DNA of 17,925 nucleotides from Lachnospiraceae bacterium (GTDB lineage: Bacteria; Bacillota; Clostridia; Lachnospirales; Lachnospiraceae), in contig DNJW01000417.1 in assembly GCA_003488965.1 (NCBI GenBank), positions 1 to 17,925 of the forward strand, written 5' to 3'. This document shows positions 6,551-15,468 of the stretch, in pieces; the first letter of the stretch is position 1, and every line of letters starts with the position of its first letter. The notes under the pieces are model-generated. The model searched no databases. It saw only the letters and a list, made by a program, of their open reading frames with translations, and was not told the DNA's origin. The translations under genes were made by a program, and so were the position numbers.

Positions 6551-6580
6551 AAAAGGCTGTACCACTTTTGTGCTGCAGCC
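6551..6580 (-). other. Intercistronic stem-loop between binding protein and GH43
   Basis: On the minus strand GGCTG and CAGCC pair at the base, with an inner CAC/GTG stem closing an AAAA loop and unpaired bases between, followed by TTTTCTC. It sits 38 bases after the stop of the binding-protein gene and before the GH43 ribosome binding site. The stem is short and the U-run is only four bases, so it is likely a leaky terminator or an mRNA-stabilising structure that makes the binding protein more abundant than the downstream enzymes. Confidence 0.5.
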
Positions 6581-6617
6581 ATCTCTCATATTATACCGGT
6601 TCACATGATAGGTTATT

Positions 6618-8162
6618 TTATTCTGCCATTGCCCCGTTTATCTGTGTAATCATATCAGACAAACCTTCTGCCTCATACTGTTTATAAATTTCTTCCCACA
6701 TCTCTTCTACAGGTTCCTCACCGGTCATGATACTCAGGAAATCCTCATCCAGATTTACGGTAAATTCAATTCCCAGCTCCAGAAGTTTCTGTGTACATTC
6801 CGGATAAAATTCCGGGATTTCCACTTCCGCAGCCTGTGCAACAAGAAGATTATCTACCTCTGTATACTCCTTGGGCCATACAGCTACAAACCTGTTGTCA
6901 TAAGTGCTTGGATTCCATCTGACCAGAGTAGACAATACATCACAGGATGGATATACATCCTTTATCATTTTATCTGCATCGTGAAGAACAACCTTTCCAT
7001 CTTCCATATCATATAATTCCCCTTCCGGACCATATGTGGAAAGGAATGCACCTTCATCGGAAAGAAGATAATCATAAAGTTTTAAAATCTTATCCATCTT
7101 TTCTTCACTGACACCGGCATTAATATAGGACTCACTCCATGCATAAGAATTGGACATGACGTATGTTTTGTTCCCATCCTTATCCGGCATCAGGTTCAAC
7201 GCTTTTACATCATCAAGATAAGAAGATCCATGAACCTCTTCCCAGTATCTTGCAACTTTTTCATACTTATTTCCAAATCCTCCGGAAATAACAATTGCAG
7301 CGCTGGAGCCCTGAAGGAATTTTTCCTCTGCAGACTGGTTTGTTGTAAGTGCGATGTCTTTTTCAATAACACCGGAATCATACAGGTTACGTGCAAACCG
7401 GAATCCTTCCAGTGCATCCTCTGTAAAGTAAGCAGGAACGTACTGTCCATTTTCATCCTTTACCCATTTAAAACTGGAACCGCCGTCTACTGCAATAGAT
7501 GATCCGTAAGGCATCAGCATACCGCTCATCAAATTTTTATCTGAAGCTGTCATACCGCCAATTCCTGTACCATCCGGATCAGCAGCAATGATTGCCTGAA
7601 TCATTTCAGAAAACTCATCCCACGTCTCAGGTTCTTTTTCGATCCCGGCCTTCTGTGCCAGATCCCAGCGATAGCAGATAATACGATCCAGACAGGTCCA
7701 GTATTGATCCGGATAAGTCTGTCTTGGGATACAGTAAAGCGTTCCATTCAGCTTCGCCTCTTCTGCGGCACCTCCGGAAAGATATTCCTCCAGATTCGGA
7801 TAGGCACTCAGATCCCCGGGAATTGCACTGATCACTCCCTGGTCTGCCCACTGGGGATAAGTAGCTGTTGTACGGAATGGTCCCACAAACACATCCGGGA
7901 GACTGCCTGAAGATGCCCAAAGCTGGATTTTCTGCATATAATCATCCCAGGTCACATTCATAGGTACAATCTTAATACCCAGTTTTTCTTCAATAGCAGT
8001 CTGAACTGCATCTCCCTGAAATCCCGCATCTGCATTCCAGGTTGCAATTGTGATTTCTACCGGTGCCTCTTCTGCCATAGCCGGTACTGTCTGCAGCGAA
8101 AGGCTCATCGTCAGGCCCAATGCAGCTGCCAGTGTCTTTTTTAATACGTTTCCTCTTTTCAT
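6618..8162 (-). CDS. Extracellular sugar-binding protein of an LplABC/YtcQ-type ABC transporter
   Basis: This is a 514-residue family 1-type extracellular solute-binding protein. It has a positively charged start (MKRGNVLKK), a hydrophobic stretch and a signal-peptidase I site (PAMA then EEAP, cleavage after about residue 30), followed by VEITIATWNADAGFQGDAVQ and WASSGSLPDVFVGP, typical of the N-lobe. The start at 8162 is chosen because AAGGAG lies eight bases upstream; the frame also opens 23 codons earlier, without a good site and with an unlikely peptide. The oddity is the absence of a lipobox: there is no Cys in the first hundred residues, although Firmicute binding proteins are normally lipid-anchored. 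It follows the two permease genes and probably binds arabinose- or galactose-containing oligosaccharides, judged from the neighbouring hydrolases. Confidence 0.9.
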   Translation of the reverse strand: MKRGNVLKKTLAAALGLTMSLSLQTVPAMAEEAPVEITIATWNADAGFQGDAVQTAIEEKLGIKIVPMNVTWDDYMQKIQLWASSGSLPDVFVGPFRTTATYPQWADQGVISAIPGDLSAYPNLEEYLSGGAAEEAKLNGTLYCIPRQTYPDQYWTCLDRIICYRWDLAQKAGIEKEPETWDEFSEMIQAIIAADPDGTGIGGMTASDKNLMSGMLMPYGSSIAVDGGSSFKWVKDENGQYVPAYFTEDALEGFRFARNLYDSGVIEKDIALTTNQSAEEKFLQGSSAAIVISGGFGNKYEKVARYWEEVHGSSYLDDVKALNLMPDKDGNKTYVMSNSYAWSESYINAGVSEEKMDKILKLYDYLLSDEGAFLSTYGPEGELYDMEDGKVVLHDADKMIKDVYPSCDVLSTLVRWNPSTYDNRFVAVWPKEYTEVDNLLVAQAAEVEIPEFYPECTQKLLELGIEFTVNLDEDFLSIMTGEEPVEEMWEEIYKQYEAEGLSDMITQINGAMAE

Positions 8163-8241
8163 AGCATAAACTCCTTTTCTTTTTATAGTGAAAACCGCCT
8201 TATGCAGCTTTCCATTCATTTCCTGCATCACAGACCGCGGA

Positions 8242-9132
8242 TCATTCCTTTAATCCGCCAACCATAACACCATTTACAAAATACTTCTGTAAAAATGGAT
8301 ACACACAAATGATCGGTACTGCGGTAATAATAATCGTTGCCATCTGTACTGCTGAAGTGGATACCTTTTCTGTTGCACTCAGCATCTGCTGCGCCTGCGC
8401 GGAAAGCTGCCCGCTTAAATTTACTAAGATATCCCTCAAATAGATCTGCAATGGCGCAAGATCCTTTTTGTTGATATAAAGCAGTGCATTGTACCACTCA
8501 TTCCATCTTTCCACAGAATAAAACAATGCAAACGTCGCAATAAAAGGTTTCGATATGGGAATCGCTACTTTCCACAGGATCGTCCACTCGCCTGCTCCGT
8601 CCAGCCTGGCCGCCTCTATAAGCCCGGCGGGAAGATTCAGAAAATAATTTTTCATAATAATCAGATAATAAGTACTGATCGCTGTAGGCAGAATCATAGA
8701 CCATATACTGTTGATCAGTCCCAGATCCTTAATAATCATGTATGTAGGAACCAGTCCGCCATTGAACAGCATAGTAAACAAAATCATCGTCATAAAAACT
8801 TTTCTTCCTATCAATTGCCTTTTTGACAGCACATAGGCTCCTGTTACTGAGAGAAACATATTGATCATAACGCCTGCGATCGTTACAAACAGGGAAATCC
8901 CCAGTGATTTTATAAAATAGATATCCTGAAGGACTGTCTTATAGCCTGTCAGATCAACAATATAAGGAAGAAGGTACGGTGTATGCTTTGCAACAGATAC
9001 CGTATTTGATACCGATAAGATCAGAACATTCCAAAAAGGATACAGGGTAATCAGTGCCAGCAGTGTGAACACAGCAATTACAATGAAGTCAAAAGTCGTT
9101 GTTCTGCTTTTATTCAGCTTTTTGTTCCGCAT
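8242..9132 (-). CDS. Sugar ABC transporter permease, LplC/MalG type
   Basis: The protein has six predicted membrane segments, starting with FDFIVIAVFTLLALITLYPF. The cytoplasmic EAA loop that docks the ATPase is LIEAARLDGAGEWTILWKVA, with the invariant G (about residues 173-192 from the first Met at 9138). The C-terminal VNGVMVGGLKE is typical of LplC/YtcP carbohydrate permeases. Two starts are possible: ATG 9138 lies only three bases from AGGGAGG, while ATG 9132 has nine bases of spacing and is preferred (296 residues). The ribosome binding site overlaps the stop codon of the upstream permease gene, showing tight coupling. It forms the translocation channel with the neighbouring permease. 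Confidence 0.92.
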   Translation of the reverse strand: MRNKKLNKSRTTTFDFIVIAVFTLLALITLYPFWNVLILSVSNTVSVAKHTPYLLPYIVDLTGYKTVLQDIYFIKSLGISLFVTIAGVMINMFLSVTGAYVLSKRQLIGRKVFMTMILFTMLFNGGLVPTYMIIKDLGLINSIWSMILPTAISTYYLIIMKNYFLNLPAGLIEAARLDGAGEWTILWKVAIPISKPFIATFALFYSVERWNEWYNALLYINKKDLAPLQIYLRDILVNLSGQLSAQAQQMLSATEKVSTSAVQMATIIITAVPIICVYPFLQKYFVNGVMVGGLKE

Positions 9133-9146
9133 AAACATTCCCCTCC

Positions 9147-10088
9147 CTAATATAATCCATTCTCGCCAAGCGCAGTAACAACCTTATTGCTAACCGTAAT
9201 CATGATCACTCCTATAATGGATTTAAACATTCCGATGGCTGTGGAATATCCATAATTCAAACCGCCTGTAATAAAGGATTCCCGGAAGATATAGGTATCC
9301 AGCGTATCTCCCACTTTATATACCGGCGCGGAGTACAGATTAAATATCTGATCAAAGGAACCATTTGTCATGATCTGTCCCACTGCCAGGATCAGCATGA
9401 TCGCTATGGTACTCTTAATTCCCGGAAGGGTAATATGCCAGATTCTCTTAAGCCTGCCTGCACCGTCAACCTCCGCTGCTTCATACAGTCCCGGATCAAT
9501 AGATGTAATAGCAGCCAGATAAATAATGGAATCCCATCCCACCTCTTTCCAGATATTGGATATCCAGATAAAAGGTCTGAAGCTTGATGCCGATGTGATG
9601 GGTGACACATTTGCTATCCCCAATACATCCAGTATCTGGTTAATAATTCCGCTTGAGCCAAACAGATTGCTCAGAATCCCTGCTAAAACCACCCAGGAAA
9701 TAAAATGTGGAAAGGTGATCACTGTCTGAAATGTACGCTTAAGTTTTGCTGATCGAATTTCATTCAGAAACAGCGCAGTTAAAATCGCACACGGCATCTG
9801 GAATCCGATCCTTCCCAGGCTTATTATAATTGTATTTTTTGCAGCCTGCATAAACTCTCTGTCACTCAGCATTTTCCTGAAATGCTCCAGCCCCACAAAA
9901 GGACTCTCCCATATGCCCATATCATACCGGAAGTTTCTCAGCGAAAGAGAAATTCCGCCTGCCACAGGCAGATAACAAAATACAAGATACCATGCAAGTA
10001 CAGGAGCCAAAAGAAGATACAGCATTCTGTCATTTTTTATCCGTTTCCAAAGCCTTACGCAGTCCACCTTCTTTGTTCTTTTTTTCAC
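9147..10088 (-). CDS. Sugar ABC transporter permease, LplB/MalF type
   Basis: This 313-residue membrane protein has six predicted membrane spans; the first is LYLLLAPVLAWYLVFCYLPV. The EAA motif is LYEAAEVDGAGRLKRIWHIT at residues 201-220, with the conserved G and the LP that follows. It is the first gene of the five-gene operon. The start is a GTG at 10088, with AGGAGGG six bases upstream and a promoter at 10112-10140. No ATP-binding protein is encoded in the operon. Transporters of this LplBC group generally borrow a shared MsmX/MsmK-type ATPase, so one is expected elsewhere in the genome. The substrate is inferred from the GH42/GH43/GH51 neighbours. Confidence 0.92.
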   Translation of the reverse strand: MKKRTKKVDCVRLWKRIKNDRMLYLLLAPVLAWYLVFCYLPVAGGISLSLRNFRYDMGIWESPFVGLEHFRKMLSDREFMQAAKNTIIISLGRIGFQMPCAILTALFLNEIRSAKLKRTFQTVITFPHFISWVVLAGILSNLFGSSGIINQILDVLGIANVSPITSASSFRPFIWISNIWKEVGWDSIIYLAAITSIDPGLYEAAEVDGAGRLKRIWHITLPGIKSTIAIMLILAVGQIMTNGSFDQIFNLYSAPVYKVGDTLDTYIFRESFITGGLNYGYSTAIGMFKSIIGVIMITVSNKVVTALGENGLY

Positions 10089-10111
10089 GTTTTTCCCTCC
10101 TTTGTAAGATT

Positions 10112-10140
10112 AGTATAGCAGTTTTTTTCATCCGCTAAAA
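10112..10140 (-). promoter_or_regulatory. Candidate promoter of the transporter-hydrolase operon
   Basis: TATACT (10117-10112 on the minus strand) matches the -10 consensus at five of six bases and lies 10 bases before the ribosome binding site of the first permease gene. The hexamer 17 bases upstream is TTTTAG, a poor -35. A weak -35 beside a good -10 is what an activator-dependent promoter looks like, fitting control by the AraC-type response regulator encoded next door. A small dyad, GAGA and TCTC around AAA (10143-10153), abuts the -35 and is a possible contact site. Confidence 0.55.
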
Positions 10141-10164
10141 TGGAGAAAATCTCTTGAATTTATC

Positions 10165-10193
10165 CAAAAAAAGTCCAGCTCACCGGCCGGACT
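10165..10193 (-). terminator. Intrinsic terminator after the response regulator
   Basis: On the minus strand AGTCCGGC pairs with GCTGGACT (8 pairs including one G-U) around a six-base loop, followed directly by seven T. It lies 31 bases after the response-regulator stop and ends the GH42-kinase-regulator operon. The permease operon therefore depends on its own promoter. Confidence 0.88.
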
Positions 10194-10224
10194 GTTATAT
10201 TTGCATATCCTATATGTAAAAATT

Positions 10225-11607
10225 TTAGTTTTCTTCACGATACTGACTTGGAGTTTTTCCCGTGATCTTTTTGAACGTTTTCAGGAAATAAAAATAGTCA
10301 TGAAACCCAGCCTCAGCCGCAATCTCTGTTACTGCCCTTTTTGTAGTTGTCAGCAATTTCATTGCCTCTTCCATACGAAGCTGTGTAATATAATGAACAA
10401 AGGTTGTTCCTGTTTCTTTTTTAAACAGCTGGCTTACATAGTTCGGGCTCATATGAAGTGCGTCTCCAGCACTTGTCAGCGAGATTTCAGAACGGTAGTT
10501 TTCTCCTATATACCGCATAAGCTTCATAAATGCAGTGTTGGAAAATGTCATGCTTCCCTCCTGCATTTCACCTGCCTCCTGAATTTCTTTCTGTAAACGT
10601 TTCAGCATCTCAGAGAAAGATCCATATTCCGAAACCAGTTGTTTTTGTTCATAGATGTAATAGTCATTTGTCTCTTCACGGAACAAACTTCCTGTATGGA
10701 TAATATTACACAATCTGGTTGCTGACCGGATATTAAAAAAGCGGCAATATTTTTCCTCAATCAAAGCCAGCTGGTCGCAAACCTCTCCCCACCTGTTCTG
10801 CTCCACATTTTTGGTTACCTGCATCAGCAATCTTTCAGAATGCTGATTATCTGTCCCGCAGCATACTCTATGATCTGCCTCAACGAAAAACTGATATGCA
10901 TATGCAGAACAATCAGCCAAAGCACGTTTAAGCTCTGCTATGGCCACTGTATGCTTTTTATATCCTATACTGGTATTTCTCCCCATATCCAGATATTGTC
11001 TGATCTTACTTTCAGAAAGAGGTTCGTGTAAGATATATCCGTATTGCCCACGTCCCAATTCTACTACAATCCCCTCCTCCTTCCTTAGCTCGATCCTGCT
11101 CTCACCTGCAGTTACCGCAGCAAAGCAGACCTCTTCCTGAAATCCCATCTGCGAAAGGATACGGCTGACTTCCTGACTTTTGCCGCTGTCAATCGCATCT
11201 AACAATTCCGCTGCCGTAAAAAACCCATTTTCCTTATCAAGCTGCTTGCAGGCCTTTAGCAAAAGCCTGGTAAGCTGGTCGTATTCCAATGGTTTTAAAC
11301 AGTATCCGAGAGCACCATAGTTAATTGCTTTCTGCGCATAGGAAAATTCTGCATATCCGCTTATAAAAATGACCTGCAGATTTTCATCCTGCTTTTTTAA
11401 GTACTCGCATAATTCCAGGCCATTCATACCGGGCATACGAATATCCAGAATCGCAATGTCTATCTTTTCTTCCTTTACAAAAGCAAGCACCTCCTGCCCG
11501 CTGGATACGCAGACCGCAACGTCCAGACCAAGTTTTCCCCAGTCGATAGAAATGTTCAGTGACTTTACAACAGAGGGCTCATCATCCGCAATTAAAACCC
11601 TATACAT
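10225..11607 (-). CDS. YesN-type response regulator with AraC DNA-binding domain
   Basis: The 460-residue protein has an N-terminal receiver domain (residues 1-120) with D8 and D9, the phospho-acceptor D55 (AILDIRMPGMNG), S83 (FISG) and K105 (LKPLEY). A variable middle region covers about 120-355. The C-terminal AraC domain (about 360-460) has two helix-turn-helix units: SLTSAGDALHMSPNYVSQLF, then AVTEIAAEAGFHDYFYFLKT with FKKITGKTPSQYR. Its start overlaps the end of the kinase gene by eight bases, with GGAG-rich sequence upstream, so the pair is co-translated. It probably activates the transporter operon, whose promoter begins about 85 bases downstream, and perhaps the GH42 promoter. The GXP-rich receiver and domain order are standard; nothing is missing. 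Confidence 0.94.
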   Translation of the reverse strand: MYRVLIADDEPSVVKSLNISIDWGKLGLDVAVCVSSGQEVLAFVKEEKIDIAILDIRMPGMNGLELCEYLKKQDENLQVIFISGYAEFSYAQKAINYGALGYCLKPLEYDQLTRLLLKACKQLDKENGFFTAAELLDAIDSGKSQEVSRILSQMGFQEEVCFAAVTAGESRIELRKEEGIVVELGRGQYGYILHEPLSESKIRQYLDMGRNTSIGYKKHTVAIAELKRALADCSAYAYQFFVEADHRVCCGTDNQHSERLLMQVTKNVEQNRWGEVCDQLALIEEKYCRFFNIRSATRLCNIIHTGSLFREETNDYYIYEQKQLVSEYGSFSEMLKRLQKEIQEAGEMQEGSMTFSNTAFMKLMRYIGENYRSEISLTSAGDALHMSPNYVSQLFKKETGTTFVHYITQLRMEEAMKLLTTTKRAVTEIAAEAGFHDYFYFLKTFKKITGKTPSQYREEN

Positions 11608-13351
11608 TCCCTTTTCCCTCTCCTTCCGGACCGTTTTCTTTCGCAGGAACCCGTATTGTTACTGTAGTACCATCTCCCAAAACGCTTTCTATCTGTAAGC
11701 CATATCCTGGTCCGTACTGAAGGCGTATTCTTGCCTGCGTATTTAAAATTCCCACATGCTTACTTGTGTCGTAATAATCTTTTTCTATAAGCTCCTGTAT
11801 TTCCAAAAGCTTTTCCTTCTCAATTCCGACACCGTCATCCTTGATGGTAAGCACCAAATCATGAAGCTCCAGCCTGCCCCCAATATACAGATTTCCTCTT
11901 TCTGTCTTTGGCTCCAATCCATGATAAATCGCATTCTCTACAGTGGGCTGCAAAAGCATCTTCATTACAGGAACATGCAGAATCTCTTCCGGCAGATAAT
12001 AAAACACTTCTATTTTCCCCATAAATCGGTTTTTCTGAATCCTCACATATGATTTTATAATGGAGACTTCCTCTCCCAGGGTAACCGTCTGGCTTCCTTT
12101 TGTGCTGTATCTGAAAATATTGCCCATGTCAACCGCCATCTCAGCAATTTCCGGAGCCTTCCTTTCCAAAGCTTTTTTCCTGAAAACTTCCAGGGTATTA
12201 TAAAGAAAATGGGGATCGATCTGACTTCTCATATAAGAAAGCTCTGCTTCCTGCTTCTTCACTTTCATTTCATACAAATCTGTTGCCGTATCAAAAATTT
12301 GTCTGTTCAGTTGTGAAATATCTGCCATCATTCCGGTAAATTCCTCGCCTATTTCACGAATTTCCGTACAGCCCTTTAAATGTATTTCTCCCTGAAGTTT
12401 TCTCTGCCCCCTGGAGCGGATTCCATGTATTACACCATAAAAATCCTGCAGCGGTTTCACAACCTCTCCCTTGATCAGCCATAACAGCAGCAAAAAGAAA
12501 AAAGCTTCCAGAATCACACATCCCCACACAAGAATACGGATCCTGCTAAGTCTCCGGGATATTTTTCCCATATCCAGCGCACTGATCTGATAACATCCCA
12601 TTTTTTCCAGATATCTGCTTTGGATATACCATAGCGGATCCTTCTCTTCCTCCTCATTATAATTTCTCCATATTTTCCATATTTCATCAGACTTGTTCTC
12701 TGTACTATCAAAAGAATAGATTACGTTCTCTTCATCAGCAAGCAGATAGCAGGTGTCCATCTCATTACTGTTATCCATCTGCAATGAGGAAATATTAATA
12801 GAAATAAGAAGCGTTCCTACGTCTTCGCCATTGACCACGATTTCCCGCGCATACAGCAGCATCGGACTTTTTTGTGCGGATGTATACATACTGGAATACC
12901 GGACCCCGACCCACGAAAAAAACTTTTCCTTGCTTTGCTTCCGGAGACTGTCCAGGTCTTCATAAGTGTATAGCGTAGAATAATGGACTTCCTCATTCAC
13001 CAGTGAAATATCCACAATCTCCGGATCCAGCACTTTAAAGTATGTAATCTTCTCTTCCACCTCTGTAATATACACTGCCTTCTTTGCGTAAGAAGCCTGC
13101 ATTAATTGCTGGACTTCCCTTTCCCCTGCAATGCTCATAGAAAAAACATCCATTTTGTCATAGAGAAATTCCAGCTCATTTTGCAGTTTTCTGCTTGTGA
13201 TCTCTGCATATTCACTTGCATTTGATAACAGCACCCTTTGCATGGAATGGTTAATTAATATGCACAGCACCACAAACAGGATGCTCATAATCAAGAGCAT
13301 CCTGTTCATCTGTGTTCTGATACTTCTGCTATTTGTCGTCATTTTCTTCAT
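11600..13351 (-). CDS. YesM-type membrane sensor histidine kinase
   Basis: The 583-residue protein has a membrane span at about 17-35, an extracellular sensor region (about 40-265, likely dCache-like) and a second span at about 272-293 running into a HAMP linker. It then has a His_kinase (PF06580) domain with SQIDPHFLYNTLE, in which H381 is the phospho-accepting residue. The ATPase domain follows, with LLQPTVENAIYHG (N473), DDGVGI (505-510), HVGILNTQARI and GDGTTVTIRVP. It belongs to the class that senses extracellular or binding-protein-bound sugars. It sits 16 bases after the GH42 gene; the ribosome binding site is a weak GGGGGA close to the GH42 stop, so translation may be coupled. It should phosphorylate the overlapping response regulator. 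Confidence 0.94.
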   Translation of the reverse strand: MKKMTTNSRSIRTQMNRMLLIMSILFVVLCILINHSMQRVLLSNASEYAEITSRKLQNELEFLYDKMDVFSMSIAGEREVQQLMQASYAKKAVYITEVEEKITYFKVLDPEIVDISLVNEEVHYSTLYTYEDLDSLRKQSKEKFFSWVGVRYSSMYTSAQKSPMLLYAREIVVNGEDVGTLLISINISSLQMDNSNEMDTCYLLADEENVIYSFDSTENKSDEIWKIWRNYNEEEEKDPLWYIQSRYLEKMGCYQISALDMGKISRRLSRIRILVWGCVILEAFFFLLLLWLIKGEVVKPLQDFYGVIHGIRSRGQRKLQGEIHLKGCTEIREIGEEFTGMMADISQLNRQIFDTATDLYEMKVKKQEAELSYMRSQIDPHFLYNTLEVFRKKALERKAPEIAEMAVDMGNIFRYSTKGSQTVTLGEEVSIIKSYVRIQKNRFMGKIEVFYYLPEEILHVPVMKMLLQPTVENAIYHGLEPKTERGNLYIGGRLELHDLVLTIKDDGVGIEKEKLLEIQELIEKDYYDTSKHVGILNTQARIRLQYGPGYGLQIESVLGDGTTVTIRVPAKENGPEGEGKGNV

Positions 13352-13367
13352 ATGTACTTATCCCCCG

Positions 13368-15407
13368 TTAACTGCCCGGCTCTTCTAATAAAACATAACA
13401 TGAAAATGGCGGCATCTCAATCGTTCCTTCTACATTCTTCTGTAATTCGATATCAAAATATTTTCTGTAAAGTATTACAACTGCTTCTTTTCGATTGTAG
13501 TTTTGTAAAAACCATAGCTTTTTCTTTTCATCACTTCTGCAGGAAACCGTTACACCTTCTGATAATTTCCCGGCAAATTCCTCACCTATTCCTTCTTCTT
13601 CCAGCAGATTCCGATAAAATTTCTTCAAAAAAGCAATTTCTGTCTCTGCTGCTATATAATAAGCACATCCTTTTCCATAAGCATTTCTCGTTAAAGCAGG
13701 AAAGCCTTTATAAAAGTCTTTTTCATAATATGCTTTTACTTCTGCTGTCTCCCTGTGGATAATCCCACGAAGGCCGGTTACCTGATAAGAAACTCCGCAA
13801 TAGGAAACCTGATTATCCCAGGCAGCCCGGCATGCATCCGTTTCCTCTGTCCGTATTCCAAGCACATCCTGTAACGGATGAGCCTGTATGAAACACAAAT
13901 CTGTGTCATCTGCTTCTCCGCTCCAGCAAGTTGTCACATAGCATCCTCCATTTTTTACAAAATCCCGGATTTTATCTGCATATCCTTTTTGGTACATATA
14001 ATTATATGGCGCTATTATGATCTGATAATCAGAAAAATCACTCTCCATATTCTGTATATCAACATCCACTCCCATTTCCCAGAAAGGATAAAAGTATTTG
14101 CAAAATAAATTTTTATAATCCAGTTTCTCAACCCCGCAGACATCCTCTACTGCCCACCAGTTTTCCCAGTCAAAAATCATGGCAATTCTTGAATGGCTGC
14201 AGGTTCCCCATACATATTCACTGATTTTGCCAAGCTTTTTTCCAACCTCACGCACATCTCCAAAAACCCTTGTATTTTCCCCATTTTTATGATCCAATAC
14301 TGCCCCGTGGAACTTCTCACAGGATCCTCTGCTTTTTCTCCACTGGAAATACTGTACACTATCTGAACCACAGGCAATCGCCTGTAAAGAAGATAAGGCA
14401 TGCATTCCCGGACGTTTTAAAGTATTTACAGGTCTCCAGTTAACCATGGATGGGGTACTTTCCATCATTAAAAACGGAGCCTTTTTCAATCCCCGCATCA
14501 GGGAATGAGCTGCCGCCGTTTCTGCTGCAATTCTGAGTTCATCCTCTTCACTGTGCCAGTCCGGATAATTATCCCACGAAATAAAATCAAATTCTTTTCC
14601 CCATTCAAAATAGTTCAATGGTTTAAAAAATCCCATCATATTTGTAGTAACCGGACGATTGCTATATTCCCTTACCGCAGCAATCTCTTCTTTTGCAAAA
14701 TCCAGAAGCTGATGGCTTACAAAACGTTTCCAGTCCAGTTTCAAACCATGTAAGACATTTTCTCCCCGCTTTGAAGGGCTGTGAATCTGGCTCCATTCTG
14801 TATAAGTATGGCTCCAGAAGGTTGTCCACCATGCTTTATTTAAATTCTCCAGTGTTCCATATTTTGCTTTCAGCCACTTTCTGAATTCCTCCTGGCAGTA
14901 AGGGCAATGACAGTCTGCCGCTCTCCCGTTTCCTCCATATTCATTGGAAATGTGCCATGCGATCACACCCGGATGCTGTCCGAATTTTTGTGACAATCTA
15001 CTGTCAATTTCCTGCATCTTTCTGCGCATTACAGGCGAACTGGGGCAGAAATTATGTCTGTTTCCGGCGTAATTTCTCACACCATACTCGTTTACCTGAA
15101 GCACCTCTTCATGTGCTGAGGAAAGCCATGGCGGAATTGCTCCCGTTGGCGTTGCAAGTATTGTATATATATCATTCTTATACAATTTTTCAATTATTTT
15201 TTCCATCCATTCAAAGTTGTATATTTCATCTTCACGTTCTAACTGCGACCATGAAAAAATACCAAGTGACACACAATTGACCTCTGCCTTTTTCATCAGC
15301 CTGATATCTTCTTCAAGGATTTCCGGGTAATCCAGCCATTGTTCAGGATTATAATCGGCTCCATGCAGTAATTTTCCAGGTAATTTGCGGACGATTTTAT
15401 TTCGCAT
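13368..15407 (-). CDS. GH42 beta-galactosidase, intracellular
   Basis: This 679-residue enzyme starts with the family signature HGADYNPEQWLDYPEILEED. The barrel holds AWHISNEYGG, where E156 is the predicted acid/base, and MMESTPSMVNW, where E316 is the predicted nucleophile. C121 together with C166, C168 and C171 (CHCPYC) forms the structural zinc site known in GH42. A trimerisation domain (about 395-600, with APYNYMYQKGYADKIRDFVKNG) and a short C-terminal beta domain follow. There is no signal peptide. GH42 enzymes release galactose from beta-galactosides such as galactan or arabinogalactan oligosaccharides; some also accept alpha-L-arabinopyranosides. The ATG has AGGAGA eight bases upstream. 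It is first in an operon with the kinase and regulator genes, which is unusual as the other hydrolases sit with the transporter. Confidence 0.93.
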   Translation of the reverse strand: MRNKIVRKLPGKLLHGADYNPEQWLDYPEILEEDIRLMKKAEVNCVSLGIFSWSQLEREDEIYNFEWMEKIIEKLYKNDIYTILATPTGAIPPWLSSAHEEVLQVNEYGVRNYAGNRHNFCPSSPVMRRKMQEIDSRLSQKFGQHPGVIAWHISNEYGGNGRAADCHCPYCQEEFRKWLKAKYGTLENLNKAWWTTFWSHTYTEWSQIHSPSKRGENVLHGLKLDWKRFVSHQLLDFAKEEIAAVREYSNRPVTTNMMGFFKPLNYFEWGKEFDFISWDNYPDWHSEEDELRIAAETAAAHSLMRGLKKAPFLMMESTPSMVNWRPVNTLKRPGMHALSSLQAIACGSDSVQYFQWRKSRGSCEKFHGAVLDHKNGENTRVFGDVREVGKKLGKISEYVWGTCSHSRIAMIFDWENWWAVEDVCGVEKLDYKNLFCKYFYPFWEMGVDVDIQNMESDFSDYQIIIAPYNYMYQKGYADKIRDFVKNGGCYVTTCWSGEADDTDLCFIQAHPLQDVLGIRTEETDACRAAWDNQVSYCGVSYQVTGLRGIIHRETAEVKAYYEKDFYKGFPALTRNAYGKGCAYYIAAETEIAFLKKFYRNLLEEEGIGEEFAGKLSEGVTVSCRSDEKKKLWFLQNYNRKEAVVILYRKYFDIELQKNVEGTIEMPPFSCYVLLEEPGS

Positions 15408-15432
15408 ATGAACTCTCTCCTGTCATCTTTAA

Positions 15433-15468
15433 ATGATAGTATTCCTTATATGCTTCTAATAGTATCAT
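15433..15468. promoter_or_regulatory. Candidate operator: 11-base inverted repeat before GH42
   Basis: ATGATAGTATT (15433-15443) and AATAGTATCAT (15458-15468) are inverted copies with one central mismatch, separated by 14 bases, so the half-site centres are 25 bases apart. The upstream arm overlaps the predicted -10 box, so a protein bound here would block transcription. No obvious local repressor gene matches it; the site may belong to a repressor encoded elsewhere. Confidence 0.5.

Noticed and set aside
8202..8228. A hairpin ATGCAG/CTGCAT before the binding-protein gene
   Set aside because: The stem is only six bases with a 15-base loop and no U-run, which is not enough to call a terminator or riboswitch.
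8163..8231. A 23-residue N-terminal extension of the binding protein
   Set aside because: A good ribosome binding site and a normal signal peptide start at 8162; the extension would place about 30 polar residues before the signal sequence.
13352..13762. A 136-codon open frame on the plus strand, antisense to the end of GH42
   Set aside because: Its composition is Leu/Ser/His-rich shadow sequence opposite a conserved domain and it lacks a ribosome binding site.
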